Assembly: GCA_030631415.1 (NCBI GenBank)
Contig: DAOVLE010000153.1
Coordinates: 1-12,767 of the forward strand
Length of the DNA stretch: 12,767 bases
Direction: 5' to 3'
Source of the DNA: JAAEQG01 sp023133475
GTDB lineage: Bacteria > Planctomycetota > Phycisphaerae > UBA1845
Shown: positions 6,730 to 12,767 of the stretch, piece after piece
Numbering within the stretch: position 1 is the first letter of the stretch
Layout: each line of letters begins with the position of its first letter
Made by a program: the position numbers and the translations under genes
The notes under the pieces: model-generated
What the model was told of the DNA's origin: nothing
What the model saw: the letters and a program-made list of their open reading frames with translations, nothing else
Databases searched by the model: none

Positions 6730-7671
6730 TTAGCCCAGGAACTTCTCAGCTAAAGCCACCAGCTCTTTGACGTGGCTGACGCTGGAGTCGAGCATCTTGC
6801 GTTCGTCGGCTGACAACTCGATCTCGATCACCTTCTCGACACCGTTCTTGCCCAGCATGCACGGGGTCCCGACAAAGTAGCCGCCGACGCCGAATTCCTT
6901 GTCGCAGTATGCTGCACAGGGGAAAATGCGGCGCTTGTCCTTGATAATGGCTTCAGCCATCTTGACCGACCCGGCAGCGGGGGCGTAATAGGCACTGGTG
7001 CCCATCAGCTTGACGATTTCGCCGCCGCCCATCTTGGTCCGTTTGATAATCGCGTCGAGCTTGTCCTGTGGGATGAGTTGCGTCACCGGGATGCCGGCCA
7101 CCGACGTGTAGCGCGTCAACGGAACCATGTCGTCACCGTGACCGCCCAGCAACAGCGCACTGATGTCCTCCACGCTGCAATTGAGTTCCATGGCGATGAA
7201 GGCACGAAAACGTGCGATGTCCAGACAGCCAGCCTGCCCCACCACCCGATGCGTCGGGAACCCGCTCTTCTTCCACGCGGTGTACACCATCGCGTCCAGA
7301 GGATTGGATACGACGATCAGGATCGCGTTGGGCGAAGCCTTGGCCGCCTGCTCGGTCACCGAAGCTACGATCTTGACGTTGGTCTGCACCAGGTCGTCGC
7401 GGCTCATTCCGGGTTTGCGAGGCAGGCCCGCAGTGATAATCACCACGTCGCTATCGGCAGTGTCGGCGTAATCTGCCGTGCCGACAATCCGGGCATCGAA
7501 ACGGTCCACAGGGCCGCACTGAACCAGGTCCAACACCTTGCCCTTGGTCTTGTCCGCCATGTCGGGCAGATCCACCAGCACGATGTCGCCCAATTCCTGC
7601 TGGGCAGCCCAGACCGCACAGCTCGAACCCACATTGCCCGCTCCAATCACTGTAATCTTTGCGCGTTTCAT
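6730..7671 (-). CDS. mdh: Malate dehydrogenase, LDH-like type
   Basis: Interconverts malate and oxaloacetate with NAD in the TCA cycle. The Rossmann motif GAGNVG is at residues 10-15, with D34 (VLVD) suited to NAD. The substrate loop GLPRKPGMSRDDL has R85 (the malate/oxaloacetate-specific arginine, where lactate dehydrogenases carry Gln), plus R91. The catalytic pair is D151 (GCLDIARFR) and H178 (GGHGDDMVP), and R154 binds the carboxylate. ATG 7671 is used because GGAAGG lies about 6 nt upstream on the minus strand and MKRAKITVIG matches the family start. This gives 313 residues, normal for the family; an in-frame ATG at 7692 would add seven residues before the ribosome site. The gene is divergent from the glycogen synthase, with 211 bp between starts in which no strong promoter was recognised. 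Confidence 0.95.
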   Translation of the reverse strand: MKRAKITVIGAGNVGSSCAVWAAQQELGDIVLVDLPDMADKTKGKVLDLVQCGPVDRFDARIVGTADYADTADSDVVIITAGLPRKPGMSRDDLVQTNVKIVASVTEQAAKASPNAILIVVSNPLDAMVYTAWKKSGFPTHRVVGQAGCLDIARFRAFIAMELNCSVEDISALLLGGHGDDMVPLTRYTSVAGIPVTQLIPQDKLDAIIKRTKMGGGEIVKLMGTSAYYAPAAGSVKMAEAIIKDKRRIFPCAAYCDKEFGVGGYFVGTPCMLGKNGVEKVIEIELSADERKMLDSSVSHVKELVALAEKFLG

Positions 7672-7882
7672 AGTCACCTTCCTTGTATACACTGACAGCG
7701 TAGATCAAGAGCACAACTTCCGATTCTGTTGCACCCGGCTCAGAATCCTACTACCCCCACCGCCTCTCCACAACCCATCGGAAAAGACTTTTGTTGCAGG
7801 GGGGTGGCGACATCCGGCGAATCAGGCGTTATCATGCTCAGCCAGAAGATCAATAGTACCCTGTTCTGGGAGGCGCTTCAGG

Positions 7883-9691
7883 ATGAGCGGCCCCAATCGA
7901 GACGAACCGCTACTGTTTGAAATCGGCTGGGAGGTCGCCCGCAAGGTGGGCGGCATCTACACCGTCTTGCGTTCCAAGGCCGACATCACCGTCGAGCAAT
8001 GGGGCGACCGGTACTGCCTGATAGGAATCTACTCGCCGGACTCCGCCGCCACCGAGTTCGAGCCCCTCGAACCAGGCCCGGTGCTCGGGCCAACCGTCGA
8101 AGCCCTGCGACAGCAGGGCGTGGGAGTGCATTTCGGGCGTTGGCTGGTCAAAGGGCACCCCCGTGTGCTCCTGTTCGACCTGGGCACCTGCTATCACAAG
8201 ATGGACGATTGGAAATACGCCCTCTGGGAAGACCTGGGCATCGGCACGCCCAACGACGACCCTGAAACCAACGACGCGGTCATCTTTGGAAACCTGGTGG
8301 CGCAGTTCCTGGCGGAACTTGGATGGCGCATGCCCGGACGACCGATCATCGCCCACTTTCACGAGTGGCTTGCCGCCGTGGGCCTGCCCCTCATACGCTA
8401 CCGCAACCTCCCGGTAGCCACCGTTTTCACCACCCATGCGACCCTGTTGGGGCGCTATCTCTGCGCCTCGCAGATCGACTTTTACAACCAGCTTCCCTGG
8501 CTGGAGCCGGACATCGAATCGGGCAATCGCAACATCTACCACCGCTACTGCATCGAGCGGGCCGCCGCACATGGAGCCCACGTTTTCACCACCGTATCGG
8601 AGATCACCGCCTATGAAGCGGAACACCTGCTCAAACGCCGGCCTGACGTGGTGCTGCCCAACGGGCTGAAGCTGGACAATTTCACCGTCCTGCACGAGTT
8701 TCAAAACCTGCACTCGGAGTACAAGCAGCGTATCCACACGTTCACCCAGGGGCACTTTTACGGGCATTACGACTTCGACCTCGAAAACACGCTCTATTTC
8801 TTCACCTCCGGCAGGTACGAGTTCCACAACAAGGGCGTGGACATGTACATCGAAGCCTTGCACCGGCTAAACCAGCGCCTCCGCCGCGAAAGCAGCCACA
8901 TAACCGTGGTTGCTTTCATTATCATGCCGGCCATGACCAACAACTTCTGCGTCGAGGCTCTCAAGGGGCACTTCATGATCGAGGAGCTGCGCGAAACCTG
9001 CGACACCATCCAGCGAGAGATCGGCAAGCGCATCTTCGAAGCCACCGCACGTGGGCATCTGCCCGACCCCGAGAAGCTGATCGCCGATCAGGAGTGGGTC
9101 ATGCTCAAACGCCGCATCTACTCACTCAATCGCACCGGGCTGCCCTCCATCGTAACCCACAACATGCTCGGCGACTCCGAAGACCTCATCTTGAATCACC
9201 TCCGCCACCGCCGGCTGATTAACAGGCGCGATGACCGCGTCAAGGTGGTGTTCCATCCGGAGTTCATCACCTCGACCAACCCGCTCTTCTCGCTGGATTA
9301 CGACGAATTCGTCCGCGGATGCCACCTGGGGGTGTTCCCTTCCTACTATGAACCGTGGGGCTATACTCCGGCGGAGTGCACGGTGATGGGCGTGCCTTCG
9401 GTATGTTCCAATCTTTCGGGGTTCGGCAATTTCATGCACCGGCACGTGGATGATCCCGAGTCCCACGGGATTTACATTCTCGACCGCCGCTTCGTAGGCC
9501 CGGACGAGTCCATTTCCCAGTTGGCTGACATGATGTACCGGTTTTGCCGGCTCACCCGCCGCCAACGTATCCAAATGCGCAATCGCACCGAACGCCTCTC
9601 CGAACTGCTCGACTGGCGTAACCTGGGCAAATCCTACACCGATGCCCGCAACCTGGCATTGCAACGCACATACGGAACCACCACGACGTAG
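7883..9691 (+). CDS. Eukaryote-like glycogen synthase, glycosyltransferase family 3
   Basis: Extends alpha-1,4-glucan from UDP-glucose. The protein is collinear with yeast Gsy2 and human GYS1 from LLFEIGWEVARKVGGIYTVL (K21, G23, G24, nucleotide site) through HFHEWLA (158-162), TTHATLLGRYLCA, YHRYCIERAAAH, KGVDMYIEAL and FPSYYEPWGYTPAECTVMG (E490 and E498, the E-x7-E pair) to NRTERLSELLDW. The GT3 arginine cluster that binds the activator glucose-6-phosphate is complete: R559, R560, R562, R566, R568, R571. The N-terminal and long C-terminal tails that carry phosphorylation sites in eukaryotes are missing. ATG 7883 is chosen with GGGAGG (7868-7873) 9 nt upstream; the frame is open to 7538, but that part shadows mdh. 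Length is 602 residues. GT3 is mainly eukaryotic with scattered bacterial members, so ancient transfer in either direction is possible. Base composition looks like its neighbours. Confidence 0.95.
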   Translation: MSGPNRDEPLLFEIGWEVARKVGGIYTVLRSKADITVEQWGDRYCLIGIYSPDSAATEFEPLEPGPVLGPTVEALRQQGVGVHFGRWLVKGHPRVLLFDLGTCYHKMDDWKYALWEDLGIGTPNDDPETNDAVIFGNLVAQFLAELGWRMPGRPIIAHFHEWLAAVGLPLIRYRNLPVATVFTTHATLLGRYLCASQIDFYNQLPWLEPDIESGNRNIYHRYCIERAAAHGAHVFTTVSEITAYEAEHLLKRRPDVVLPNGLKLDNFTVLHEFQNLHSEYKQRIHTFTQGHFYGHYDFDLENTLYFFTSGRYEFHNKGVDMYIEALHRLNQRLRRESSHITVVAFIIMPAMTNNFCVEALKGHFMIEELRETCDTIQREIGKRIFEATARGHLPDPEKLIADQEWVMLKRRIYSLNRTGLPSIVTHNMLGDSEDLILNHLRHRRLINRRDDRVKVVFHPEFITSTNPLFSLDYDEFVRGCHLGVFPSYYEPWGYTPAECTVMGVPSVCSNLSGFGNFMHRHVDDPESHGIYILDRRFVGPDESISQLADMMYRFCRLTRRQRIQMRNRTERLSELLDWRNLGKSYTDARNLALQRTYGTTTT

Positions 9692-9718
9692 AGCATCGGC
9701 AGTGCTCTGTTGCCGCTC
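9690..9718 (+). terminator. Hairpin overlapping the glycogen synthase stop
   Basis: AGAGCA (9690-9695) pairs with TGCTCT (9703-9708), or alternatively GAGC...GGCA with TGCC...GCTC (9691-9718). The first form includes two bases of the TAG stop. The nearest T-run (9743-9748) is too far away for a classical terminator. Confidence 0.35.
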
Positions 9719-9760
9719 AAATGATGGGTAGGGGTGTGGCCATTTTTTGTGGCATTAGAC

Positions 9761-9841
9761 GGGTGCCCCATCGCTTTAGCGGTGGGGGACACGAATGGTC
9801 CGTCGATTCGCGTCCCCCAGGGCTAAAGCCCTGGGCCACCC
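9761..9841. repeat. Composite palindromic element with two hairpins
   Basis: Hairpin one is CCCCATCGC-TTTA-GCGGTGGGG (9766-9787); hairpin two is CCCAGGGC-TAAA-GCCCTGGG (9816-9835). The parts between them (9784-9796 and 9806-9818) are inverted copies of each other with one mismatch, so the unit could fold as a longer composite. The first hairpin belongs to the family at 3876 and 4958. Confidence 0.85.
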
Positions 9842-9858
9842 CAGACGGGTTACACGAA

Positions 9859-10053
9859 ATGCAACGCCCAATTGAAATGTGGACCATGCCACCCGCCACG
9901 CACCGTGGCCGCCCGTTGGCCAGTGATGCGTTTTTGAGCAAGCTGGAACAGCGCCTGGGACGTCGTCTCCGCCCATTGCCGGTCGGCCGACCCCCAAGAG
10001 CCAAGACGCCGCTGCCGAATGGAAATGAGACGGCTCGAACACGGCGTAAATAG
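9859..10053 (+). pseudogene. C-terminal remnant of a REP-associated (RAYT-like, IS200/IS605-related) transposase
   Basis: The frame reads HRGRPLASDAFLSKLEQRLG (from 9901) followed by RRLRPLPVGRPPRAK. From memory this GRPLxxxxFxxxLExxLGRxLRxxxxGRP pattern is the usual C-terminus of tyrosine transposases associated with REP sequences. The catalytic part (HUH motif and Tyr) is absent: the upstream sequence is the palindromic element at 9761-9841 and the glycogen synthase end. The fragment is therefore non-functional as a transposase. Its TAG stop (10051-10053) sits inside a perfect palindrome of the kind such enzymes act on. ATG 9859 is only the first Met of the remnant. The family call rests on this short motif. 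Confidence 0.6.
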
Positions 10054-10069
10054 GGGACAGTCCCCTATT
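10049..10069. repeat. Perfect 21-bp palindrome, AATAGGGGAC-A-GTCCCCTATT
   Basis: Two 10-bp arms around a single central A. It contains the stop codon of the transposase remnant. GGGGACAGTCCCC-type palindromes are widespread REP-like sequences, and next to a RAYT remnant this one is a likely former substrate. Confidence 0.85.
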
Positions 10070-10107
10070 GCCCCATTGCTTCCCTATTGCTTCTATTGCT
10101 CTATTGC
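10067..10107. repeat. Irregular ATTGC tandem repeat
   Basis: ATTGC occurs at 10067, 10075, 10086, 10095 and 10103, spaced 8 to 11 bp, within CTATTGCTT-like units. It directly continues the palindrome at 10049-10069. Confidence 0.7.
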
Positions 10108-10292
10108 TTTCGATTTCCGAGGGCCGCCAGCCGCCGCCCAGGAAACAGGCAGCAGTTTGCCCATTTTCGTGATCCCGGCCGCAGCCGTGGCAACATGGGG
10201 GTTACCGGCCCGCGGACGGGGGGACGTTGCCGGTTGCCCGGCGAGCCGGGACAGAAAACGGCACTTGCCCGACTCTTTGTCGCGCTTTCCCT
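10108..10292. other. Non-coding stretch before the first promoter
   Basis: No convincing gene. The frames across it lack family motifs and ribosome sites. A CCCGGC-GA-GCCGGG palindrome lies near 10237-10250 and a GGCAAC...GTTGCC pair at about 10189-10231. Confidence 0.4.
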
Positions 10293-10321
10293 TTGACAAG
10301 GCGCGTGGGGGGAAGTACACT
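10293..10321 (+). promoter_or_regulatory. Consensus-like sigma-70-type promoter
   Basis: TTGACA (10293-10298), a 17-bp spacer, then TACACT (10316-10321). The transcript would begin near 10328. It could encode a 23-residue peptide (ATG 10344 to TGA 10415) without a ribosome site, or be a leader or small RNA. Confidence 0.5.
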
Positions 10322-10425
10322 TGCATTGGTTGTCGGGCAAAGCATGAGGAGAAGGTTCTTCTCGCGGCGCTTCAAGTCCACAGCAGACATCTCGAAGCTG
10401 ATGGCGGACGCGTGAGAGGGAAGCG

Positions 10426-10454
10426 TTGACAATTGATTGCCTAGGGCGTAAGCT
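10426..10454 (+). promoter_or_regulatory. Second consensus-like sigma-70-type promoter
   Basis: TTGACA (10426-10431), a 17-bp spacer, then TAAGCT (10449-10454). Transcription would begin near 10461, about 30 nt before the ATG of the decayed secreted-protein gene at 10493. Confidence 0.5.
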
Positions 10455-10492
10455 CGACAAGTGCGGGCTGAGAGCTGGTAGAGGCCATTGTC

Positions 10493-10654
10493 ATGTTCAA
10501 TTCAACTTGGATCGTACCGTTTACGGCAGCTACCGTGATCCGTGGGACGCTGCAGGCAACCCCGGCCCTGGGGCAGTGCCAGGCCAACGAATCGACCAGA
10601 CTCTTCGTTGCGGACGGCACCGCGGGGGACGGAAGAGTTGGGAGTGTGGTTTGA
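10493..10654 (+). pseudogene. Signal-peptide end of a decayed secreted (FG-GAP-type) protein
   Basis: A 53-codon frame starts at ATG 10493, with AGAGG 8 nt upstream and a promoter at 10426-10454. It begins with a weak signal-peptide-like stretch (MFNSTWIVPFTAATVI...ALGQ) and continues CQANESTRLFVADGTAGDGR before TGA. Planctomycete FG-GAP (integrin-alpha-like) repeat proteins typically start their mature part with CQxNExxKLxASDGAAGDxFG, followed by SVAISGD. Here the frame breaks just at that point, and the next frame reads LISGG. The remaining repeats are missing. It is most likely a gene truncated by frameshift and deletion. It could instead be expressed as a short secreted peptide, since the start signals look intact. 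The family match is from memory and short. Confidence 0.45.
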
Positions 10655-11002
10655 TCAGTGGTGGACCCGAAAGGACCTTAAAGCCCTCGCAGTCCTGAGG
10701 TCAAGTCCTCACCGACGCGGTAGCGAGCCAAGACGGGGGCAGAGCGATGTTCAGCGGCCAAAGCGTACAATCGGGCTGGAACGCGCATCGGGCCGAACGT
10801 ACAACTGAAGCAGCAGTTCAGCCGTGACCAACTGCACGTTTTGCGGGACCTTCGCATCAGGTTCTCGTAGCGGGATGTTCAGCCCAAGCAGCAGCCGGAC
10901 GGTGGCTCATCGCCAGTGCGAACAGCTCAAGAGCTGTGCGTGATGGGCTCGGGCCAAAAGGGAGGCGCTCAAAGGGGAGGAGCAGGCCCCAAAGGCCTCC
11001 AT
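10655..11002. other. Non-coding stretch with small palindromes
   Basis: No gene is supported on either strand. It contains a palindrome ACAGCTC-AA-GAGCTGT (10922-10937), a hairpin AGGCC-CCAAA-GGCCT (10984-10998) and the 10-mer GATGTTCAGC twice (10746, 10874). It may be decayed coding sequence or an untranslated RNA; no known RNA family was recognised. Confidence 0.4.
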
Positions 11003-11032
11003 TTGCCGGTCGGTCGCAGGCTACCAGATAAC
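11003..11032 (+). promoter_or_regulatory. Possible promoter of the secreted repeat protein
   Basis: TTGCCG (11003-11008), an 18-bp spacer, then GATAAC (11027-11032). The match is moderate; the transcript would have a leader of about 47 nt. Confidence 0.3.
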
Positions 11033-11085
11033 TCGGACTCGTCGTATGCGCACGCGAGACCGAGACAGAAAAAGGAGAAATGGTG

Positions 11086-12767
11086 ATGTACCGATTCGTG
11101 GTGATTGCTCTTATTGTCTTGGGTGTTGTTCGTGTCTCTGAAGCTGATTTGGAAGAGTACCCGGAATTGAAGTCATACAAGGAGTGGGTGTCAGGATATT
11201 GGGACTGGGATCCCCCAGGAGACTGCCCCCCCCCCGCAAGCGATTGTAATGAGGAATTTGAAGAGGGAAGTGTGCAGCCTTGCGTCTCGGGTCTCGTCGT
11301 GGAGGCAATTTGGTCAAACCGTTGGTGGGAGAGCACGCAAAAGGTTATACTCGAAGAAGATCATCTTTGGTGGATGCCTCGAGACGATTTGTACGACCCG
11401 GACCCCCTCACCTACCTGAGCTACACGACCGACTTTTACGTGTGTGTTTGGGACGACTCTTACGGGTACTGGGAATGGAGCTATGATGTACCCAATGAGC
11501 CGACCGCCGACCAGTACGAGCGGTTCTGGCAGGCTGTTGCGGATTGTCAGCCGAACGGCGTTCCCGACGAAACCGACATCTTTGCCGGAACTTCGACGGA
11601 CTACGACTTGAACAGCGTTCCCGACGAGTGCGATCCCGATTGCAACATCAACGGCGTCCCCGACGTCTGTGACCTCGACTGCAGCACCGGCAACTGCGCC
11701 AGCCATCCACTCGGCTGTGGCGGCAGCGAGGACTGCCAGCCGAACGGCGTCCCCGACGAGTGCGAAATCGACGGAAACGACTGCAATACGAACAATGTCC
11801 CTGACGAGTGCGACATCAGCTCTGGCACTAGCGGAGACTGCCAGAACAACGGTATCCCGGACGAGTGTGAAATCGCTGCGGGCACCAGCGCAGATTGCCA
11901 GAGCAACGGAATCCCCGACGAGTGCGAGATCGATGAGAACAGTAGCGCCCCTGGTGGACCGTTCTATTGCACCGAGAATTGCGATCCGGATTGCAACGTC
12001 AATGGCATTCCGGACGAGTGCGACATCTCCGATGAAACAAGCGATGATTGCAACAACAACGGTGTTCCCGACGAATGCGAAACCCCGGACAGAAACACGC
12101 TCACGGTCGATCCGATCCAGGGGCTGTTGAAGGTCAATGACGGTGAGTTTTTAAGTAGCGTCTATTGGCCAGATGAGTTCGGTGTGCTCATCGAGGATGG
12201 AGATATCGGCACGGATGGTCTGCGCGAGTTCCTCGTTTACGGCGACTTTGTGGTGCCGCCATGCGATATCGTAACTGCCGTGAGCATCACGGGGGGCGCA
12301 GTCCAGCGGGGCGTGCGCTTCATCGTCGGTAACGACGCGATCCTTGACGGTACGTTCGAGTTCTCGGCCAGTGGCCCGGCTCATCGTGCCGGTGGCGGCC
12401 CCGGCGGTGGTTCTGGCGCTCAAGGCCCCGGCGGTTCCGGGTCGGGTGCTGGTGGGAGTCCCGGGCCAGCTGGTTCCCATGGCGGGGGCGGGCCCAAGGG
12501 CTGGGGCGGAACCGGGTTTAACGAGAACGGCACCACAGGCACGGCCGGTGGCGCCGGCCAGACACTCCCAGATGATGTGGTCGACAACAGGGGCGGCGCT
12601 GGTGGCACCGGCGGCACCGGCGGTAGCGGCGGCACCGGCGGTGACGGCGGTGACGGTTTCAACAGTCCTGGCGGTACGGGTGGCCTCGGCGGCGACCCCG
12701 GCTCGGGTAACAGCGGGGGGGGCTGCGGACGCACAGAGGGCAAGCCCAGCCAGTCAGGCGGCACCGG
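11086..12767 (+). CDS. Secreted protein with DCxxNGxPDECxI repeats and glycine-rich tail (3' end outside window)
   Basis: The frame is open from 11086 to the window end, at least 560 codons with no stop. ATG 11086 is preferred over 11080 because GGAG (11074-11077) then has 8-nt spacing. Residues 1-20 form a signal peptide (MYRFVVIALIVLGVVRVSEA, cleavage before D21). An acidic, Trp/Tyr-rich region of unknown fold reaches residue about 152. Nine repeats follow (residues about 153-337), mostly DCxxNGxPDECxI with spacers such as SSGTSG; the Asp/Asn spacing resembles thrombospondin type 3 and dockerin calcium loops. Residues about 338-435 form another domain with strand-like segments (REFLVYGDFVVP...VRFIVGNDAILDG). 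From about 436 the chain is glycine-rich (GGTGGTGGSGGTGGDGGD). It is probably a surface or extracellular protein, with calcium binding inferred. A run of ten C lies early in the gene (11226-11235). Confidence 0.85.
   Translation, partial: MYRFVVIALIVLGVVRVSEADLEEYPELKSYKEWVSGYWDWDPPGDCPPPASDCNEEFEEGSVQPCVSGLVVEAIWSNRWWESTQKVILEEDHLWWMPRDDLYDPDPLTYLSYTTDFYVCVWDDSYGYWEWSYDVPNEPTADQYERFWQAVADCQPNGVPDETDIFAGTSTDYDLNSVPDECDPDCNINGVPDVCDLDCSTGNCASHPLGCGGSEDCQPNGVPDECEIDGNDCNTNNVPDECDISSGTSGDCQNNGIPDECEIAAGTSADCQSNGIPDECEIDENSSAPGGPFYCTENCDPDCNVNGIPDECDISDETSDDCNNNGVPDECETPDRNTLTVDPIQGLLKVNDGEFLSSVYWPDEFGVLIEDGDIGTDGLREFLVYGDFVVPPCDIVTAVSITGGAVQRGVRFIVGNDAILDGTFEFSASGPAHRAGGGPGGGSGAQGPGGSGSGAGGSPGPAGSHGGGGPKGWGGTGFNENGTTGTAGGAGQTLPDDVVDNRGGAGGTGGTGGSGGTGGDGGDGFNSPGGTGGLGGDPGSGNSGGGCGRTEGKPSQSGGT
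11226..11235 (+). repeat. C10 homopolymer inside the secreted-protein gene
   Basis: Ten consecutive C encode part of CPPP near residue 47. The frame is intact across it as sequenced. A one-base change would shift the frame and remove nearly the whole protein. Confidence 0.9.
11542..12096 (+). repeat. Nine in-frame calcium-loop-like coding repeats
   Basis: Units in order begin DCQPNGVPDET, DLNSVPDEC, DCNINGVPDVC, DCQPNGVPDEC, DCNTNNVPDEC, DCQNNGIPDEC, DCQSNGIPDEC, DCNVNGIPDEC and DCNNNGVPDEC. The second is shortened. Spacers vary from none to about 20 residues, and some contain extra cysteines, suggesting disulfides between units. Confidence 0.9.

Noticed and set aside
7538..7882. N-terminal extension of the glycogen synthase
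   Set aside because: It overlaps the divergent mdh gene and its start region in antisense; the GT3 similarity begins just after ATG 7883, which has a ribosome site.
10344..10415. 23-residue arginine-rich small frame after the promoter at 10293
   Set aside because: No ribosome site and no recognised relatives; kept only as a possibility under the promoter entry.
10019..10429. 136-codon plus-strand frame
   Set aside because: It crosses the palindrome, the ATTGC repeat and a consensus-like promoter, and shows no family motif.
10455..11085. Known structural RNA (RNase P, tmRNA, group II intron) in the gene-free stretch
   Set aside because: None of their conserved core sequences could be found by eye.
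10857..11336. 159-codon minus-strand frame
   Set aside because: It overlaps the start of the secreted-protein gene in antisense and has no recognisable domain.
12420..12764. Proline-rich minus-strand frame
   Set aside because: It is the antisense of the glycine-rich coding region; GGN codons read backwards give proline.

Overview
The window looks like chromosomal DNA from a GC-rich planctomycete, most likely of the Phycisphaerae group. This is inferred from three signs. A membrane protein ends in a CxxCGYDLRG...CSECG zinc ribbon, a C-terminal signature I associate with that group. A large secreted protein carries many copies of a DCxxNGxPDECxI repeat. The intergenic regions are crowded with several families of palindromes and 7-bp tandem repeats. 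No rRNA, tRNA, CRISPR array or complete mobile element was found.

Layout. Positions 1-164 are one arm of an inverted repeat whose partner is at 4985-5134. Between the arms lie a radical SAM/SPASM-type enzyme (273-1316, +) overlapping by 4 nt a two-pass membrane protein with a carboxypeptidase-regulatory-like fold and a zinc ribbon (1313-2233, +), a cluster of palindromes (2229-2370), a succinate-semialdehyde-type aldehyde dehydrogenase (2443-3801, +), a three-armed palindromic element (3842-3996) and a Thi4-type thiazole synthase (4064-4864, -). Beyond the second arm come an amidohydrolase of the aminofutalosine-deaminase type (5336-6586, +), an antiparallel pair of heptad arrays (6636-6724), malate dehydrogenase (6730-7671, -) and, divergently, a eukaryote-like GT3 glycogen synthase (7883-9691, +).

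From 9692 to 11085 there is about 1.4 kb without an intact gene. It holds palindromes, the C-terminal remnant of a REP-associated (RAYT-like) transposase, two consensus-like promoters and the signal-peptide end of a decayed secreted protein. From 11086 to the window edge runs the 5' part (at least 560 codons) of a secreted protein: signal peptide, short N-terminal domain, nine calcium-binding-like repeats, a further domain and a glycine-rich tail. It is cut by the window end.

Functionally the intact genes are mostly independent housekeeping functions: thiamin thiazole formation, possibly menaquinone by the futalosine route, the TCA cycle, semialdehyde oxidation and glycogen synthesis. The only clear translational coupling is the radical SAM/membrane protein pair. 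The most unusual content is non-coding: palindromes that contain the TAG stop codons of upstream genes, 7-bp arrays, and a transposase remnant whose stop lies in a REP-like palindrome. The most unusual proteins are the GT3 synthase, which keeps all six arginines of the glucose-6-phosphate site, and the thiazole synthase, which has His where yeast Thi4 has its sulfur-donating Cys.
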